From Panagrolaimus kolymaensis (Eukaryota > Nematoda > Chromadorea > Rhabditida > Panagrolaimidae): 64,000 nucleotides of DNA. The notes under the pieces were generated by a model. The model saw only the letters and a program-made list of their open reading frames with translations, was not told the origin of the DNA and made no database searches. Where the stretch lies: contig JAJQJQ010000003.1 of the NCBI GenBank assembly GCA_028622995.1, positions 3,968,001 to 4,032,000 on the forward strand, given 5' to 3'. The position numbers and the translations under genes are program-made. This document shows, in pieces, positions 26,024 through 36,612 of this stretch; the first letter of the stretch is position 1, and every line of letters starts with the position of its first letter.

Positions 26024-26922
26024 TTTTTTGCAACTTTTTTATTGTTGCTTGCTTCTAGGAAGCAGAAACTTTAAATTTTGCTCGAACATTTTTATTCAAA
26101 AAAAATATTCTTATCAGTGTTTTTTCCTTTTATTTCCGTGTGGTGGCTATTGATTATTGGCTCTTAACATCTTTGCTGCCGTGTCCTTATATAATGAATG
26201 CAATGAGTGTCAAATAATGAATTTTTACTTTTTTGCATAATTTCAATATAATTTCACAGACAATAATGACGATCCACTAAGTCTGAATTTTCTTTTTTTT
26301 TTATAAAAAAAATATACACACTACAATTAGATGCGTTCGAATATACAAAATGAAAACGAAAATTGAGGTTGCGATAATTTCATTTTTGAAAAAAATCAAC
26401 CAAAAAGTGGACTCCATTTCACCTTACTGACCTCCTCACTCAAGTAGTAATGACACATGGATCAAATAATGTAATTCGAAAAAGATGACACGAATATCGA
26501 AGATAGACCGTTCAAGTGACGAAACTTTAAAATGAAAAATAAGATTTTCTGAATACAGGAAATAAAGAGACCCTCATCATCACGATTCGACGACGATCGT
26601 CTAGGGCGTAAAGACGAAGAAGGATGAAAGATCGTGATGAGGTTATGCATGCGCAATTGCTCTTTTTCAATTGTTTACTTTTTTTCTCAAAACTTTTGCG
26701 GCTTTTTGAAGAATATAATTGACGAATAAGTTTCAACATAAAAAGCTGCTACGGTTTAATTCAAAGCGACTGTTGAATGTGTTCAGTGGCACAAATCTTT
26801 TTAATATTGACTTAATGTCGTTTGATTTACCGGGAAAGGTTAAGGTTTTTTTGTTGATCATCAATGAAAGAAAAATTTGATTCATCTCATCAGTGCTACT
26901 ATTCTTTCGTTCAGCTTATCAA
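26024..26922. other. Divergent promoter region between the MTTP and UGT genes
   Basis: Nine hundred bases separate two divergently transcribed genes, so both promoters must be here or in first introns. A perfect ACTGATAAGA (minus strand) lies at 26109-26118. A patch at about 26570-26645 is richer in GC than its surroundings and contains the inverted pair TCATCACGAT / ATCGTGATGA. No coding exon was found. Confidence 0.55.
26109..26118 (-). promoter_or_regulatory. Extended GATA site (ACTGATAAGA) upstream of the MTTP gene
   Basis: On the minus strand the sequence is ACTGATAAGA, 86 bp upstream of the MTTP start codon. In C. elegans this extended consensus is bound by the intestinal GATA factors ELT-2 and ELT-7 and is common just upstream of gut genes. 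Intestinal expression is expected for an MTTP gene, which raises the likelihood, but a 10-bp match alone is not proof. Confidence 0.5.
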
Positions 26923-29072
26923 ATGCAAGTTTGGCATCTTATTGGTGCCGTTGTGGGAATAATTTATTGTTGTTTAATTAATTCATGTTTTTCTGCTAAA
27001 ATTATTCAGTTTGTTCCAACTTTATCTTATAGTCATGTAGCTTTTAATGGTAAATTGGCAGATTCTTTAATTTCAAAAGGCCATAATGTTGTAAGTTAAT
27101 TTTATCACATATTTATTTAAAGTTTACTTTTTTGTTTTTAGACAATTATTTTAATTGATGTTGATCCAAGTGTAAGTTCATCTGCTGCTGGTGGAGCTGA
27201 AGTTCTACGAATTGATGTAAATATGAGCAGTGGCATTCTACCTAAAACATTATGGCAAAATCCGGGTCCATTTGAAAATGCTAGTCCTTTAAATCCTAAA
27301 ATTATGTTAAAATTAACTCGAGTTTCAAGCATTTTGGTTCAAACGTGTAAAAGTAAACTTTTTATCTTTTTTACAATTTCATAGACAATTAATTTGTTTT
27401 AGATCTAATGTTAGATAAAAATTTAATTACTGAAATGAAAAATCGTGAATATGATGTTGGTATGGTGGAACAATATGATATGTGTGGAATAGGATTTTTA
27501 AAATTAATTAACGTTAAATCCATAATTTGGTTGAGTGCAACTGGAATGTATCGTATGCAACCGGAAACTATGGGAATTAATTATCCTTTAAGCTATGTAC
27601 CAGGTTTGTAAACTTTGCAAAGAAAAAAATATTTAAAGTTTGTATTACGCAAGAAATAACCTTTTACAGAATTGTTTGCTCCACTCTCAGATAAAATGTC
27701 ACTAATGGAACGAATGCTTAATGCTGGAATAGCTGGTGTTACAGAATTTATACATAAGTTATTACCAATTGCAGAAGAAAACAGAATTTTTAAAAGATTA
27801 AACAACCAAAAGCATTATAATTTATTTAAAGAAGCAAGCTATTCTAATCTTATTCTGGCAAATATTCAACCTTTTCTTGATTTTCCTGCTCCCACAGCAA
27901 ATAACATTTTTTCAATTGGTGGTTTAACTGTACCTTCTCAAAAAGAACCAAAACTCAGTGTGGTAAAAAAAATTAATAAAATGAATTTTTTTTAAAGTGA
28001 CGTATTTTGTTTTAGCCATGGCAAAGAATAGCAAACATAGGCCCGTTTTTTATTATAACATTTGGAGCTATTGCAAAAACTAGAGAAATGCCAAAAGAAA
28101 TGCAAGAATCCCTATTTAGATCTTTCAAATTTTTTCCGCAAATAAATTTCATCGTGAAATATGAAAATATTACCATCGAATTTGCAAACCCAAGTGAAAA
28201 TGTTTTTCTTGCAAAATGGTTGCCACAAATTGACTTAATTTGTAAGCCTTTAAAAATAAAACTCATAAAAGATTTATTTTGTTTTTTCCCTTTTTTCTTT
28301 ATAGGCCATGTCAACTACCAAGGGATAATTACCCATGGTGGTTGGAGCACTGTGTTGGAGTCACTATCATATGGTCGACCAATGATATTAATGCCTTTGT
28401 TTGCTGGTAAAAACTTTTAAAAGTATTAATTTTAAATAAATGTTTTTCCAATTTATTTTTAGATCATTTTAAAAATGCTAAAGTCATAGCTGAAAAGAAA
28501 TTAGGAATAATTATTGATAAATCTTATATCCATAAAGATACATTCACAGATGCCATTGAGGAACTTGTAACAAATCAAAGGTCGAGTTTTTTTCCATTTT
28601 TTAATAACTTTTTCACGCTTGTAACTTAGTCAACCGAACACAGAGCAACTTTTAAAGAATGCCATCACACATTTTTCATTCCACCCATCATAACACGCAA
28701 AAAGCAAGAAGCAGAACGGAATAAATATTAAAAAACTTGAAACCTTTTTAAAGTGCTACTTCTTGGTCTACTTTAGACAACGCGATTTTAAAACATGCAT
28801 ACATACAAGAAAAAAATGAAATGATGTGTTTTTTATATTTCAATATTTTTAGATATTCATTGAACAGTGCCAAATTTGCCAAAATGTTAAAAGAAGCTGT
28901 GCCAACAGATTTAAAAGAGCTCGTGGCTCATGGAATAAGTCGTGCCCTGCGTGATTCAAGGTTTTCTCAACAAAATTTCCGATTTAAATCAGCTGATCGC
29001 CCAATTTGGAAAAATAATTGTTTAGAATTATTTTTTATATTATTTTTATTCGTTGTTACTGTATCGTTTTAA
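26923..29072 (+). CDS. UDP-glucuronosyltransferase (UGT, GT1 family)
   Basis: The product has 512 aa from eight exons: 26923-27090, 27142-27352, 27403-27603, 27670-27962, 28016-28241, 28305-28406, 28463-28580 and 28853-29072. I chose the ATG at 26923 because it opens a signal peptide (VWHLIGAVVGIIYCCLINSC) and sits just after a possible acceptor (TTCGTTCAG). The catalytic His is in PTLSYSHVAFNGKLAD. The C-terminal UDP-sugar signature is spread over two exons: WLPQIDLICHVNY, ITHGGWSTVLESLSYGRP and LMPLFADHFKNA, with DH where D[QEHNR] is expected. A C-terminal membrane helix (LELFFILFLFVVTVSF) ends the protein directly, without the usual short lysine-rich cytosolic tail. The enzyme would act in the ER lumen, conjugating sugars to small lipophilic compounds. 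The donor after exon 7 (GTCGAG) is weak and should be checked with transcripts. Confidence 0.9.
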
Positions 29073-29693
29073 ATGTTTGTTAGATAAAAAATATTTAAAA
29101 ATGTATAAATGTATGTATATGTGACCTTTTTATTTATAATATTTTTTTCATGTTCACATTTTAGTTTAAAATACATATTTTAGTCAAGAAAAAAATATTA
29201 ATCGTTTCCGCTGTCTTCTATCTACATATTTAAATTTTAATCCCTTAGGAGCTTGCTTGCCTTCTAAGATAACAACCACCCCACTCAAAGCCTTTTTGAC
29301 ATTTACTTTTTCTCCGTCGTCGTCTTCTCAACCTTAATTTTCGATCCGTCCATAGATAAAATGTGTGATGTCGCCTCCTTATTTCTTTCCTTTTCGTTTT
29401 TTAATTACATTCCATGATGGAATAGGCTATGGAAAAATTACGCGTGCTCTATGTAAATCAAACATATTCTTAATGGCCATATTGACTTTCAAAGATTTTT
29501 TTTTACTTTACTCGAAGCATAGTTAATTCGCGTTGTTTCATTCTTAAAATTACGTCACTATGAAAGCTCTTCCTTTTAAACTTATGTAATCTTTTTTAGC
29601 TCCTCCCGAAGCATTTTTTTATTCTTCTTGCTTTACATTTTTTGTATTTGCCTTATTTCATGAATACCATAATTTAAAGTGGTCAACTAAAAA

Positions 29694-30366
29694 ATGAATA
29701 ATTCAGTTGTATTAATATTTCTTTTATTTTCATTTATTGGTAGCAGGTAAGAATAAAAATAAATGGATATGGTAGATTCGATTAATGAAAAATAAATTTT
29801 TAGTGTATCCGAATGGCAATCACGAAATAAAAGGCTATTATTATTGCCGGACCTTTCATTGCGATACAAGAATGCATTAAATCCCTTTAAAATTGTTGAA
29901 CAACGTGCTTTAAAAGATACTCAAAATTCAAATGTAATATTTTGTTAATAATCAAATTTTATTTTTTAACTAAAAGTTTTTTTTGTAGAAACAAGATTCA
30001 TCTTCTGAATTAATTCGAACAGATGATCAAAGAAAACGAGAAATTAGAATGTCTAAACAGCCTTCATTAGCAGCTATTAATAATAATAATCAAAATGAAA
30101 TGAAGGCATTGGAAAACTTTGAACGAAATAAATCCATTCGTCATCCGTGTTATTTTAGTCCCATTCAATGTTTATTAACAATACCTGAAGATCAAATGAG
30201 AGCATTTGTTAAAACTCATAATGGTGTATCAACAACAAATATGGATGGCCGACATTTAAGCCTTCCACAACGTAATAGAGTTATAAATAGATTAAAGCAA
30301 CATGATGATCGACATAATTTATTTGGATCTGGATTATTTCGCTTATCACCTTATGAAAAATATTAA
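29694..30366 (+). CDS. Secreted precursor with an allatostatin-C-like CX6C peptide core
   Basis: The product has 186 aa from three exons: 29694-29746, 29804-29933 and 29989-30366. A signal peptide (MNNSVVLIFLLFSFIGSSVS) precedes several basic cleavage candidates (NKR, RKR). In the third exon is HPCYFSPIQCLL. Two cysteines separated by six residues, with the inner YFxPIx, closely resemble arthropod allatostatin C (CYFNPISC). They are the only cysteines in the protein, as expected for one disulphide ring. A weakness is that no dibasic site lies directly after the second cysteine: LTIPEDQMRAFV follows. The mature peptide may therefore be longer than the insect hormone, or cut at a single basic residue. 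The conserved-looking C-terminal part (HLSLPQRNRVINRLKQ) is unexplained. AATAAA lies at 30451. If correct, the receptor would be an AstC/somatostatin-type GPCR. The alternative is a small secreted protein with chance similarity. Confidence 0.6.
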
Positions 30367-30808
30367 TTTAACTCTATTTAATTTGTATTTATTTTTGTAT
30401 CAGATAAACATTACTATCGTTAGCAAAGAATATTGTGTGTAAAAGCAACTAATAAAAATGCGAAAAAATAATTATTTATTTAAACCGACTTTTTCCCAGA
30501 AAAACAAATTAAAAACCGAAGAAAAAAATAAGTAAAAAAGCTAAAATTAATTTTTGCTCTAAAAAAGAAAAGCGTTCGGAACGCTTGATGTTCAAATTTC
30601 TCAGAAGTTTCTCGTCGTTGCTCGGCATATCACCATGACAACACATGCACTTTTTCCTTATGTTTTTATGTTTAGGGCTTCAATTTCTCTCTTTCTCCTC
30701 TTTTTTGTGTATTAAAACGATATAAATTATATTTACTTATTTTCTTTTGGTTTCTCCCACCTAAATGTAGCTATAAAAAATATTGTTTATTAGTGAGTGG
30801 TAGTAGAA

Positions 30809-32626
30809 ATGTCCACACGAAGAACTTCATATTCGTTAGGGCTTGACGAGCTTTTGGGTATGACAAAATCAAGTTAGTTTTATTTCTTTCGTTTCTCTTT
30901 TTTATGCTTTTATTTTCATTTAGAAAGTCTCACCCAAAAATTAGAGTCACCAATAATAGAACGTCCTACAACTCGCCACGGTCGAAATAGTGTTACAGGA
31001 AGTAGTGGAGTATCAACTGCTAATTCTTCAGAAAAAGTTTACTTTTAATCAATTTTTTTTAGTTGTTAATAAAAAATTAATTTTAGAGTAAAGAAAATAA
31101 ATCACCAACCCAGGATAATATTTCTCAAAAAACTATTGACGTATGGTCAAACGATAATATTAATGATGATGAAAATCAGCAATCATCATCATCACCCTCT
31201 TCAGTCCCTCCAACGCCAGAAAGATCTTCTCATCCAATAACTTTACAAAGAAAATTAAGTAATATTCGTTCGATTTCTTCGAGAAGTTCAAGGTAAAAAA
31301 AACATAGTATTTTTCATTATTTAATGGTAGTTTTTGAAGCGCTTCGAGAACTTCGTCGGGATCAAGTCATCATTCTAAAGTGGCAACACCTCCGAAACCA
31401 CCAACTCCAACCCCACCTCCACGAAGAGCTTCAAAAGCATCACCAATGCCACAACCTACTATTACACCACCTCCCCGAAGGTCTTCCAAGTCATCAACAA
31501 TATCATCAACTATGCTGCCACCACAATCGGCGATTACACCACCACCTCCACGTTCAGCCTCAAAACCAACAAAAACGCCACAACCCACTATTGATATTCA
31601 AGAAGAATTTCAACGAGTGAGACAAAAGCAAAGTGAACGAGGTGCATATACGGTAAATTTAGATTTTTTTAAATGATTTTACTAACAATTATTTATTTAG
31701 CTTTGGTTGGATAGAAAGTTAGAAGAAGAAAAGAGGAGAAAAAAGGAGGCGAAAGAAAAGAAAGAAAGAGAGTTGGAAGAAAAAAAGAGAAAATTGCAAG
31801 ATGCTGCAAAAACATTTGAACGATGGAAAGCTGAAAGAGATCGACAAATTCGAGAAAAGTTAGAAAAGGAAAATAAAGTTAAGGAAAATAAAAGGCGAAA
31901 AGCGGAGGAAGAAAACGAAGCAAAAAAACGTGAGGCAGAAAAGGTCAGTTTTGATTTAATTCCACTTGAATGAAGAAAGTTTTTTAATATATTCCATTCC
32001 AGCTATTTGAACATTGGACACATAACAAAATGACTGAAATACAAACCGATTTAGCCAAGAAAAGAGCGAGAGAAGAAAGAAAAAAGCAAAGACAAAAAGA
32101 AATGGAAGAAGAAAAAAAGGACGAAGCTGAAAGATCCTTCAATGCATGGTTTGCTAACTTCCAGACTTTATTCATATAAATTAAAAATTAAATAATTTTA
32201 GGAAAATGCAACACGCTGAAGCACTCCGAAATATGAGAGAGCAAAAATTTCATGAAAATGAAATAAAAAATAGAGAATCGCAAAAAATACAGCAAGCTAA
32301 AGATCAGCTTGCAAATGATGCATTTAATTTATGGATTAAAATGAAGGTAAAATTATTTATAAATGCAAACAAAATTAAACGAAGATAGCTTTTTTTAGGA
32401 AAAGCAAGATAATTTTGAGCGAAGTTTAGCATTTCGAGTTTTACAATATGAAAGTGAAACGTCTTCACAAAGAAGCCCATCACCTTGGATTCCTGTTGGA
32501 GGAAGATCGGTTCCTCGAAGTAATTCAATGAATTCACTTCGACCAAAAAAAGGAAGACAAATAAGTTCCGCCAAACGAGTAACCTTCAATAATCGCACAA
32601 GCTCACAACCTCGTAGAAAGAATTAA
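30809..32626 (+). CDS. CCDC34/MAP9-like coiled-coil protein
   Basis: The product has 480 aa from eight exons: 30809-30857, 30924-31036, 31087-31292, 31340-31652, 31701-31943, 32003-32148, 32202-32346 and 32399-32626. The first half is Ser/Pro/Thr-rich and disordered, with proline blocks (PPKPPTPTPPPRRASK) repeated three times. The second half is a long charged single helix or coiled coil built on Lys, Glu and Arg. It carries spaced aromatic motifs of the form FxxW followed by K: TFERWKAERDRQ, LFEHWTHNK, SFNAWK and AFNLWIKMK. Such W-containing charged repeats are typical of CCDC34 and MAP9, proteins of cilia, centrosomes and microtubules. The tail is basic (RPKKGRQISSAKR). A cytoskeletal or ciliary role is inferred from this resemblance only. 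Confidence 0.75.
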
Positions 32627-33104
32627 GGTTCATATCAATTTTGTTTTACGTTTTTTATTTATTTTATTATATTAAATTATTGTTATAAACTTTCTATGCA
32701 GTAAATTTATTTTAGCCTTTATTAATAAAAAAATAGGCAAGAAGCGGCCTTCCATGATGCGATCTCTATTTTTTGTACATAGTTTTTTGTATAAGAAAAT
32801 ACATTTAATTAATAATTCAATAAAAGCATGGAAATCTTTAAAAACATGTAGCGAATAAAAGTGAGGAAATCTTTGATTAAAGTAAAAAGAGGAGAAATTT
32901 TATTTTTAAAAACCAAAAATAGCTTTCAAAGGACCCAAGTTCACTGGCAGCTTTTAAAAAAATTTTTAAAAATTTATTTTAATCTGTGTGTATATTCCTT
33001 ATCAAAATGTGAGAAAATATCAAAAATGTTAATTGTAACTTTATTATTATATAAAAAACACAAATAAATTAAATAATAATCAGAATAAATATTAATTAAA
33101 TGAA

Positions 33105-35145
33105 TTATTTTTTGCCTTTCTTTTTCTTTGATGGAGTTTCAAAATCAGAGTTGACCGTAAAGTATTTACTTCCTTTTGTTCCACCATCAACCGAAGCATC
33201 TTTTGTTCTTTTGGTAACATTTGCAGTTGTTTCACCACCAACAGTTTCCGTTACGGATGGATTCTTTAGAGTTTTAGACTTCTTGATAGACTTGACGTTT
33301 GATTGTTCTGTTGGAGCTACCGTTGTTGCTTCGGTTACATTTTCCATTTCAGCATCATTCATTTTTTGGTTTGCACCACGACGTTCAAAGATAATCAAAA
33401 TGATGAATACAATTAACAAAAGAACATCAATAAGGAGCAATAGGATGAGACACCAAAAGCAATTATCGATGTAAGACCAACAAGAACCATTTGCTTGAGT
33501 TGTAGCAATTAGTTTTGACGCTTCATTTGTTGAGTTTGATGGTGATGGCAATGACGTTGATGAAGAAGCATTTGCACTTGTAACATTTTTAGTTGAAGTT
33601 GATGGTGTTGGTGAAGATGATGAAATTGGAGGTTAAGTTGTTGGTTCAGGAGTTGTTGGCGCTTCTGATGATGACGGTGGTTCGGGAGGTGGCGTAGTAG
33701 AAGTTGAAGGACTTTGAGTAGATGAAGACGTTGGCTTTTCAGTTGTTGATGTTGTTGCAGGCATTTCTGTAATACAAGTTGACATTGGAGGATATGGAGG
33801 AGTTGGAGGATCTGGTGATACGATAGGACCAGTTACTAAAAATTAAACTATGAAAGACTAGAAAAGAATATGACCATAAACAAACTTTTTGCAGCTGGAA
33901 TATCAAAGGTGATCCATTCTTCTTTAACATACATCATGGGAAGTATTTTAGAGTTTGGATCATATATACACTTTGTATAATAAACATGATTATCTTCTAA
34001 AAAACGCTTTGTATATAGTAAAATAAGTGGAAAACATCGTGAAAATACAGTAGTTAGATAAACAAAACTTACTATAGTGACCGATAAATCCAAGATTATT
34101 ATCAGGATGCCGTCCATAAACAAAAATTTGACCTCCGTAACTTTGAAAAATAGGCCAAAAATCCTTATGAAAACGTTCTTGGCGTGATGCTTGTAAAAGA
34201 TCCTTGTTAAATTCTGGCAAAACATATCCATATATGTTTTCAGGAGTTGCAAGAGGATCATCTTCTTTGAACTTATAAAAGTGAGCTTCAGCTGAAACAA
34301 ATAAGTTAAAAAAATGTAAGTAATCCTAAAATAACTTACGATCATGTTCAATATTTCCATCCCAATACAATGAAACGAAGCAGCCAAACAATGAATCAAA
34401 AGTAAAGAACTTCAAAAGATAATTAGACGTTGGATAAAAATCAATCAAATGAAAGCCAATATCTTCTTTCTTTACTTTTACTCTTTTGCTACCCTTAGGT
34501 AAATCAGCCCAATACCCTTCAAGCTAAAAAAAATAAACATATTAATGCTTTTGATAAGGAAAAGATTTATAAGATGATAAAATCATTCAACTCAAAAGTT
34601 GGAGATTTTTCGTACTAATGAGCAGACTTGACATTCAAAGAAAGTAACCTACCATGGGATCTAAGTTCGTATAATACATACAAATATATTGTTTATCTTT
34701 AACGAACATCCAAGCATATTTATTATATTTTTGATTGTAATTACCCACGATTTCATAGATATCACCCTCGTTTTGACGATTCATGACTAAAAAATAGTTT
34801 ATTTAATTATGATTTTCTCAAACAAACAAAAAAACACGTACCTGGAAGATGATCTTTACAAAGTTCTGAATTATCATTAACAGTAGCCCAAGAAAATTTC
34901 CTAAAAAATATAAAAAATACTTGAAACCATAACAAAATTTTAATGCAACTTACGGTAAATTTGGTATATTTGGATCATGATCACCAGTGGCAATTCTAAT
35001 ATCTATTTCAGTTTTACCTTTAAATCCAGTTGCCCATTTCCAAAAATAATAGAATACAGGAAAGCCAAGTCTTTCAAATGGAATATCAGTATATATTGAT
35101 TTATCCTTGAGAATTGCGAGGTCAACTTTTCTGTTTGAATCGTGG
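33105..35145 (-). pseudogene. Membrane glycoprotein gene with an in-frame stop and no visible start
   Basis: Eight exons join in phase: 34954-35145, 34842-34900, 34653-34786, 34340-34523, 34073-34291, 33886-33996 and 33105-33835 account for all the sequence seen, the last being one large exon (seven blocks in total). They encode an unfamiliar extracellular region (TEIDIRIATGDHDPNIPNLP, YAWMFVKDKQYICMYYTNLD, EGYWADLPKGSKRV, YGGQIFVYGRHPDNNLGFIG). A Pro/Thr/Ser-rich stalk follows, then a membrane helix (CFWCLILLLLIDVLLLIVFI) and a basic tail ending KKKKGKK. The stalk carries an in-frame TAA at 33633-33635 (minus), after EAPTTPEPTT. The coding frame resumes at once (PPISSSSPTPST), and I see no intron that would remove the stop. 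The first block starts at an acceptor with phase 2, and no upstream exon with ATG or signal peptide was found. Recent loss, an assembly error or stop readthrough could each explain this. The family is unknown. Confidence 0.7.
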
Positions 35146-35372
35146 CTAAAATATCATAATTCAAGAATAAAGAAAAGATATTAAGTTTTAGATTTTTAAG
35201 AATAATTTTAACTAATATATTATGCTTTCAAAGCCTGTCTTTTACCACCATCTTATTATTTCACAAAGGTATAGAAGAAAATGATACGCGCTCCGCGCTC
35301 ACGCTGGCCCCAACGATGATGCACCATCTCATTATGGCAGCTCTATTACATATTATTGCATCAATTGCGGCT
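35146..35372. other. Spacer with a GC-rich block between the two damaged genes
   Basis: About 60 bases at 35285-35345 are far richer in G and C than anything nearby (TACGCGCTCCGCGCTCACGC, CTGGCCCCAACGATGATG). The block contains short self-complementary words (GCGCTCCGCGC). No open frame of any length crosses it. It may be a remnant of an inserted element, or the place where the 5' exon of the neighbouring minus-strand gene was lost. Confidence 0.45.
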
Positions 35373-36002
35373 CTAAGCTCTTCGAAAATGGATTGCATCT
35401 TTTGCTTCCACTAAAACAACTGGCGAAGGTAAAAAAGAAACCAAAGTTGATTCAGGTCTTTGTTGCTCTTCATTAATTCGATTGACGAAAGGGTTTCTTT
35501 GACTTTTGGGATTTAAACCGTTGCCATTTTTATCAGAAATTTTTGGAGCCATTTCAGGAACACGGTAAATAGGTAAATAAGGTGCTTCTTTATGTCGATT
35601 TAGTAAACTTGTTGATGGAATTGCTGTAGATTGAACATCTTGAAGTGAGGTGACTTGAGAATTTATTGGATTCGAAATTTTTTTTGCTCATTTTTCGTTG
35701 AGTTTCTAAGCCGCAAACAACCAAAGATAAGTAAAAGACATCCTAGGAGGATGATAAGAACCATAATCAAAATTAATAACACCAATAGGGTAGTGACAAA
35801 TATGCGAGATAAAATATCTTCTGGAAAAATGGTTGAAAGCTTTTCAGCGGTGTCCTAAATTTACATTTTAATGGAATAGTAGACAATAGCTTTCACTTAC
35901 TTGTCCTAATTGATGATTAAGATATTTGCTAACAGTTTCAAATAAGAAGCTTAAAGGGCCATCGCCGCTAATAGTAATCTTTCCGTCAAACTCCTCAGGC
36001 AT
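35373..36002 (-). pseudogene. Small single-pass membrane protein with an apparent A-run frameshift
   Basis: Exon 1 (35901-36002) encodes MPEEFDGKITISGDGPLSFL and leads into exon 2. As read, exon 2 ends at a TAA at 35663, giving a 97-aa protein with one hydrophobic helix (VTTLLVLLILIMVLIILLGC). Immediately before that stop is a run of eight A. A different frame then stays open for about 97 codons down to 35373, with normal composition (NPINSQVTSLQDVQSTAI, EAPYLPIYRVPEMAPKISDK, NPFVNRINEEQQRPESTLVS). A one-base length change in the A run would connect the two halves. The downstream frame looks too unbiased to be chance in DNA this AT-rich. The change may be a sequencing or assembly error, or a real mutation. 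I do not recognise the family. Confidence 0.6.
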
Positions 36003-36612
36003 GATTTTGTGAAATTTCTATTTCGAAGGTATGTAAGCTAAAAAAATTTATATTTAAAAATGATAATAAAAAATAAAAGTTTTATAAATATTTTTCTCGC
36101 AAAAAGTAAATCAAATGAAGAAACGAAGTTTGTAAAAAAGTTTATAACGTATAAATGTTCTTTCAAAGAAGCGAACACCCCTTCTTTCAACCATCGTTTG
36201 CTGATTCAAATATGTGAGTAAACCAAGAATGAAACTAAACAACGTTTTCCTTTTGTTTTCAAAAAGTTAAACGTTAAAAAAATGGAGAAACAACAACATT
36301 ATTTTTCATATTTTTTTCTTTAAAATTACGATGAATAAATTTATAATATTTGTAAATTGAAAAGTTTTAGTTTTTTAGTTTAACAGAAGAATCTGCAGCT
36401 ATCGAAACTTAAGGATTGCTACAAATTCAGTTTACAAGCGATTCTATCGATATATGTGTAAATTTTTATAAACTTTCACATAAAGGATTTCCAGGCACGT
36501 ATGGAATAATAATCAAAATTACTAGGAAAGAATGATTGGATAGAAAAAAGTGAATAATATTTTCAAAAACAGAAACAAAAAAAAGATTTATATTTAAGCA
36601 TTTGACCCTGAG
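36003..36612. other. Intergenic, no gene seen
   Basis: The segment is AT-rich, with the presumed promoter of the minus-strand membrane protein and the 3' flank of the second glucuronyltransferase. It holds short A and T runs and no frame that resembles coding sequence. Confidence 0.5.
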
